A DNA stretch of 8,900 nt from an uncultured Opitutia bacterium (lineage in GTDB: Bacteria; Verrucomicrobiota; Verrucomicrobiia; Opitutales; UBA953). Within the stretch, counting starts at the first letter, position 1; each line of letters starts with the position of its first letter. This document shows, one piece after another, positions 6,619 to 8,900 of this stretch. The notes below the pieces were generated by a model that did not search any database, had not been told where the DNA came from, and worked only from the letters and a program-made list of their open reading frames with translations. The position numbers and the translations under genes are program-made. The stretch is taken from NCBI GenBank assembly GCA_937875975.1, contig CALEEU010000082.1, positions 1 to 8,900 of the forward strand, given 5' to 3'.

Positions 6619-6621
6619 CCC

Positions 6622-7512
6622 ATGCGTCTCGCCCTCGCCTTCCTCTCCCTTTGCGTCGCGCTGACCGCGGGCGCCCAGGAAAAAACCGCCAAGAAGAAAG
6701 CCGGGGGCTATCCGCCGACGATCGAGGGCACGAAGTCCGAGACGTATCGCAAGGTCGGCGAGACCGAACTCAAGGTCTGGATCTTTGAACCCACGCAGAA
6801 GTCTGCCAAGTCCCTGCCGGCCATCGTGTTCTTCTTCGGCGGTGGCTGGACCGGCGGATCGCCGACCCAGTTCGAGCCACAGAGCCGACACCTCGCCGGA
6901 CGCGGCATGATCGCCATCGTCGCCGACTATCGCGTGAAGACGCGGCAAGACGCCAAGCCCGCCGATTGCGTTTCGGACGCCAAAGCCTGCGTGCGCTGGG
7001 TGCGCGCCAACGCCGGGCGCCTCGGCATCGACCCGGAGCGCATCGCCGTCGGCGGGGGTTCGGCTGGCGGTCACCTTGCGGCCTCCGTCGCCACCTTGCC
7101 AGGACTCGACACCGCCAAGGATGACAAGTCGGTCTCTTGCCTGCCTAACGCGCTCGTGCTCTTCAATCCCGGCACGGTGATGGCCCCCTTCCCCGGACTC
7201 GACCTCAAGGGCTTCGGCGCTGGCCTGGATAAAGCCAGGTTCGGTTGCGAGCCGACGGAGATTTCGCCGATCCACCACGTCAAGAAAGGCACGCCGCCGA
7301 CGATCATCTTCCACGGCAAGGCCGATACCACCGTGCCTTACTCGACCGTCGAGAAATTCGCCGAGGTCATGAAGGCTTCTGGCAATCGCTGCGACCTCGT
7401 CGGCTATGAAGGCCAGCCGCACGGCTTCTTTAACAAGTCGAAGTACGCCGAGACCCTCGCGGCCGCCGACGACTTCCTCGTCTCCTTAGGCTACCTGCCC
7501 GCCAAGAAATAA
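6622..7512 (+). CDS. Secreted alpha/beta-hydrolase esterase
   Basis: The 296-residue protein is a serine hydrolase of the alpha/beta fold, close to lipase/esterase (BD-FAE, acetyl-xylan-esterase-like) proteins. The start at 6622 is chosen because it opens directly into a signal peptide (MRLALAFLSLCVALTAGAQ); the frame extends upstream, but through repeat DNA. A Lys-rich mature N-terminus follows (residues 20-27). The oxyanion region reads FFFGGGW (70-76), with Phe where many relatives have His. The nucleophile elbow is GGGSAGG with Ser147; Asp235 in HGKADTTVPY and His267 in GQPHGFF complete the triad. It probably removes acyl groups (acetyl or feruloyl) from carbohydrate outside the cytoplasm; the substrate is inferred only from context. 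The sulfatase starts 4 nt after its stop, so the two almost certainly share a transcript. Confidence 0.9.
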   Translation: MRLALAFLSLCVALTAGAQEKTAKKKAGGYPPTIEGTKSETYRKVGETELKVWIFEPTQKSAKSLPAIVFFFGGGWTGGSPTQFEPQSRHLAGRGMIAIVADYRVKTRQDAKPADCVSDAKACVRWVRANAGRLGIDPERIAVGGGSAGGHLAASVATLPGLDTAKDDKSVSCLPNALVLFNPGTVMAPFPGLDLKGFGAGLDKARFGCEPTEISPIHHVKKGTPPTIIFHGKADTTVPYSTVEKFAEVMKASGNRCDLVGYEGQPHGFFNKSKYAETLAAADDFLVSLGYLPAKK

Positions 7513-7516
7513 TCCC

Positions 7517-8900
7517 ATGCGCCCTTTCCTCGCCTCCCTACTCCTCGTCTCCGCCGGGCTCACCGCCGCGACGCAGCCAAACGTGATCGTGATGCTCGCC
7601 GATGATGCCGGCTGGGGTGATTATTCCTTCAACGGTAACCGCCAGCTCGCGACACCAAATATCGATGCGCTCGCCAAGGGCGGCGCGCACTTCGATCGCT
7701 TCTTCGTGCAGCCGGTCTGCTCCCCCACTCGCTCTGAGTTCCTAACTGGACGCTACCATCGCCGACTCGGAGTTTACGGCGTCTCCACCGGCCAGGAGCG
7801 CATGAACCTCGACGAGAAAACCTTCGCCGATTCCTTTAAGGCCGCCGGCTACGTTACGGGGATTTTCGGCAAGTGGCACAATGGCAGCCAGTGGCCTTAC
7901 CACCCGCTCGCCCGCGGCTTCGATACCTTCTGGGGCTATACCTCCGGCCATTGGGGTGAATACTTCGATGCTCCGCTCGAGCACAACGGCGTCATGAAGA
8001 CGTCCAAAGGCTACATCGTCGACGTCCTGACCGAGAAAGCCCTGCAGTTCATCGATCGCAACAAGGCTAAGCCCTTCGTGTGTTTCGTGCCGTTCACCAC
8101 GCCACATTCACCTTGGTCTGTGCCGCCGGAGGACTGGAACCGCTTCAAGGACAAGCCCATCACCCAGACCGCCACTCAGTCTGCGCTCGAGAAACTAGAC
8201 GAAACGCGCTGCGCGCAGGCTATGCTCGAAAACCAGGACCGCAACGTCGGCCGCATCCTCGCCAAACTCAAGGAACTGAACCTCGAGAACGATACCATCG
8301 TCGTCTACTTCTCGGACAACGGCCCGAATGGCCACCGCTGGACGGGCGGCATGAAGGGCACCAAGGCGACCACCGACGAAGGCGGCGTCCGCTCTCCGCT
8401 CTTTATCCGCTGGCCAGGAAAGATTGCCGCCGGCTCGCAGGTGAAGCCCATCGCTGGTGCCATCGATCTCAGCCCTACTCTCCACGGGCTCGCCGGCGTG
8501 AAGCGCGTCGGCGATAAGCCGCTGGACGGCCGTGACCTCGCACCGCTCCTCCGCACGGGCTTAGACGCCGATTGGGCACCGCGATACATTTTCAACTCCT
8601 GGGCCAACAACGTCAGCGTGCGCACGCAGACGCACCGTCTCGACAACGCCGGTAACCTTTTCGACATGATCGCCGACCCCGGTCAGACCACCCCGATCCA
8701 AGCGAAACAGCCTGATCTCGCCAAGGAACTGACGAATGCAGTCTCCGCGTGGCGCAAGGAACTCGGCATCGCGGCGCCCGTCGGCGGCAAAGGTAAGGGT
8801 AAGGCCGCCAATGGACCCGGCAGCGGCGTCGACCCGCGCCCCCTAGCGATCGGCTATCGGGAATTCCCGATCACCATGCTCCCTGCCCGCGACGGAGAAC
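7517..8900 (+). CDS. S1 family sulfatase, 3' end missing
   Basis: The frame stays open to the window edge, showing 461 residues. A signal peptide (MRPFLASLLLVSAGLTAA) supports the start at 7517. The formylglycine motif CSPTRSEFLTGR (68-79) has Cys68 as the residue to be converted, with Thr in place of the commoner Ser at position four. Other S1 active-site residues are visible: Asp29-Asp30 in LADDAGWGD, Lys119 and His121 in GKWH, His197 in TPHSP, Asp267-Asn268 in SDNG and Lys283 in GTKATTDEGG. It should hydrolyse sulfate esters with bound calcium after activation by a formylglycine-generating enzyme, which is not in the window. After the catalytic domain comes a Gly/Lys linker (about 425-440), then RPLAIGYREFPITMLPARDG, the start of a C-terminal segment seen in related PVC sulfatases. 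It is paired with the upstream esterase. The sulfate-ester substrate (carbohydrate likely) is not determined. Confidence 0.93.
   Translation, partial: MRPFLASLLLVSAGLTAATQPNVIVMLADDAGWGDYSFNGNRQLATPNIDALAKGGAHFDRFFVQPVCSPTRSEFLTGRYHRRLGVYGVSTGQERMNLDEKTFADSFKAAGYVTGIFGKWHNGSQWPYHPLARGFDTFWGYTSGHWGEYFDAPLEHNGVMKTSKGYIVDVLTEKALQFIDRNKAKPFVCFVPFTTPHSPWSVPPEDWNRFKDKPITQTATQSALEKLDETRCAQAMLENQDRNVGRILAKLKELNLENDTIVVYFSDNGPNGHRWTGGMKGTKATTDEGGVRSPLFIRWPGKIAAGSQVKPIAGAIDLSPTLHGLAGVKRVGDKPLDGRDLAPLLRTGLDADWAPRYIFNSWANNVSVRTQTHRLDNAGNLFDMIADPGQTTPIQAKQPDLAKELTNAVSAWRKELGIAAPVGGKGKGKAANGPGSGVDPRPLAIGYREFPITMLPARDGE

Larger units (their letters stand above)
6170..6621. other. Repeat-rich intergenic gap before the esterase
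   Basis: These 452 bases hold no supportable gene. In order: a GC hairpin directly after the stop; an irregular run of GGGACA and CAAGG words at 6189-6223; GTTG octamers at 6234-6265; a second hairpin at 6283-6312; heptamer-like GGTGGC words at 6337-6370; four copies of an 11-mer between 6389 and 6558; two REP-like hairpins at 6440-6502; and an octamer array at 6571-6618 that ends 3 bases before the next start codon. A promoter for the esterase/sulfatase pair should lie here, but I see no convincing -35/-10 pair. Confidence 0.8.

Noticed and set aside
6346..6621. Upstream extension of the esterase to an ATG at 6346
   Set aside because: The extension passes through hairpins and octamer repeats and would bury the signal peptide that begins at 6622.

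Overview
The window looks like part of a high-GC genome from the PVC superphylum, more likely Verrucomicrobiota (Opitutae-like) than Planctomycetota. This rests on gene content: a DUF1501 protein with a Tat signal, a CxxCH 'PVC-type' cytochrome/propeller protein fused to a DUF1080 domain, and an S1 formylglycine sulfatase next to a secreted esterase. That phylum placement is inference, since no rRNA or marker gene is present. All five genes lie on the + strand, and no visible start has a convincing Shine-Dalgarno sequence.

Layout: (1) 1-993 is the 3' part of a six-bladed, NHL-like beta-propeller gene whose start lies outside the window. (2) 990-2432 is a DUF1501 gene that overlaps it by an ATGA junction. 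(3) 2433-2773 is a non-coding gap filled with short-period tandem repeats and a nested inverted repeat. (4) 2774-6169 is a very large secreted protein: signal peptide, DUF1080 (3-keto-disaccharide hydrolase family), Lys/Ala-rich linker, sorbosone-dehydrogenase-like propeller, helical region and a c-type haem domain. (5) 6170-6621 is a second repeat-rich gap, with a GC hairpin after the stop, octamer arrays, four copies of an 11-mer and two REP-like hairpins. (6) 6622-7512 is a secreted alpha/beta-hydrolase esterase. (7) 7517-8900 is an S1 sulfatase that runs off the right edge, only 4 nt after the esterase.

All complete proteins carry export signals (Sec or Tat), so the window encodes an extracytoplasmic set. 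A reasonable inference is breakdown of decorated (sulfated, acylated) polysaccharide: the sulfatase and esterase would remove side groups, while the DUF1080/propeller/cytochrome fusion would oxidise the sugar, cleave the keto-glycoside and pass electrons to a respiratory chain. No substrate can be read from the sequence.

The least explained part of the window is the two intergenic gaps. They are mosaics of degenerate tandem repeats with periods of 6, 7, 8 and 10 bp, together with inverted repeats. Related octamers occur in opposite orientation in the two gaps.
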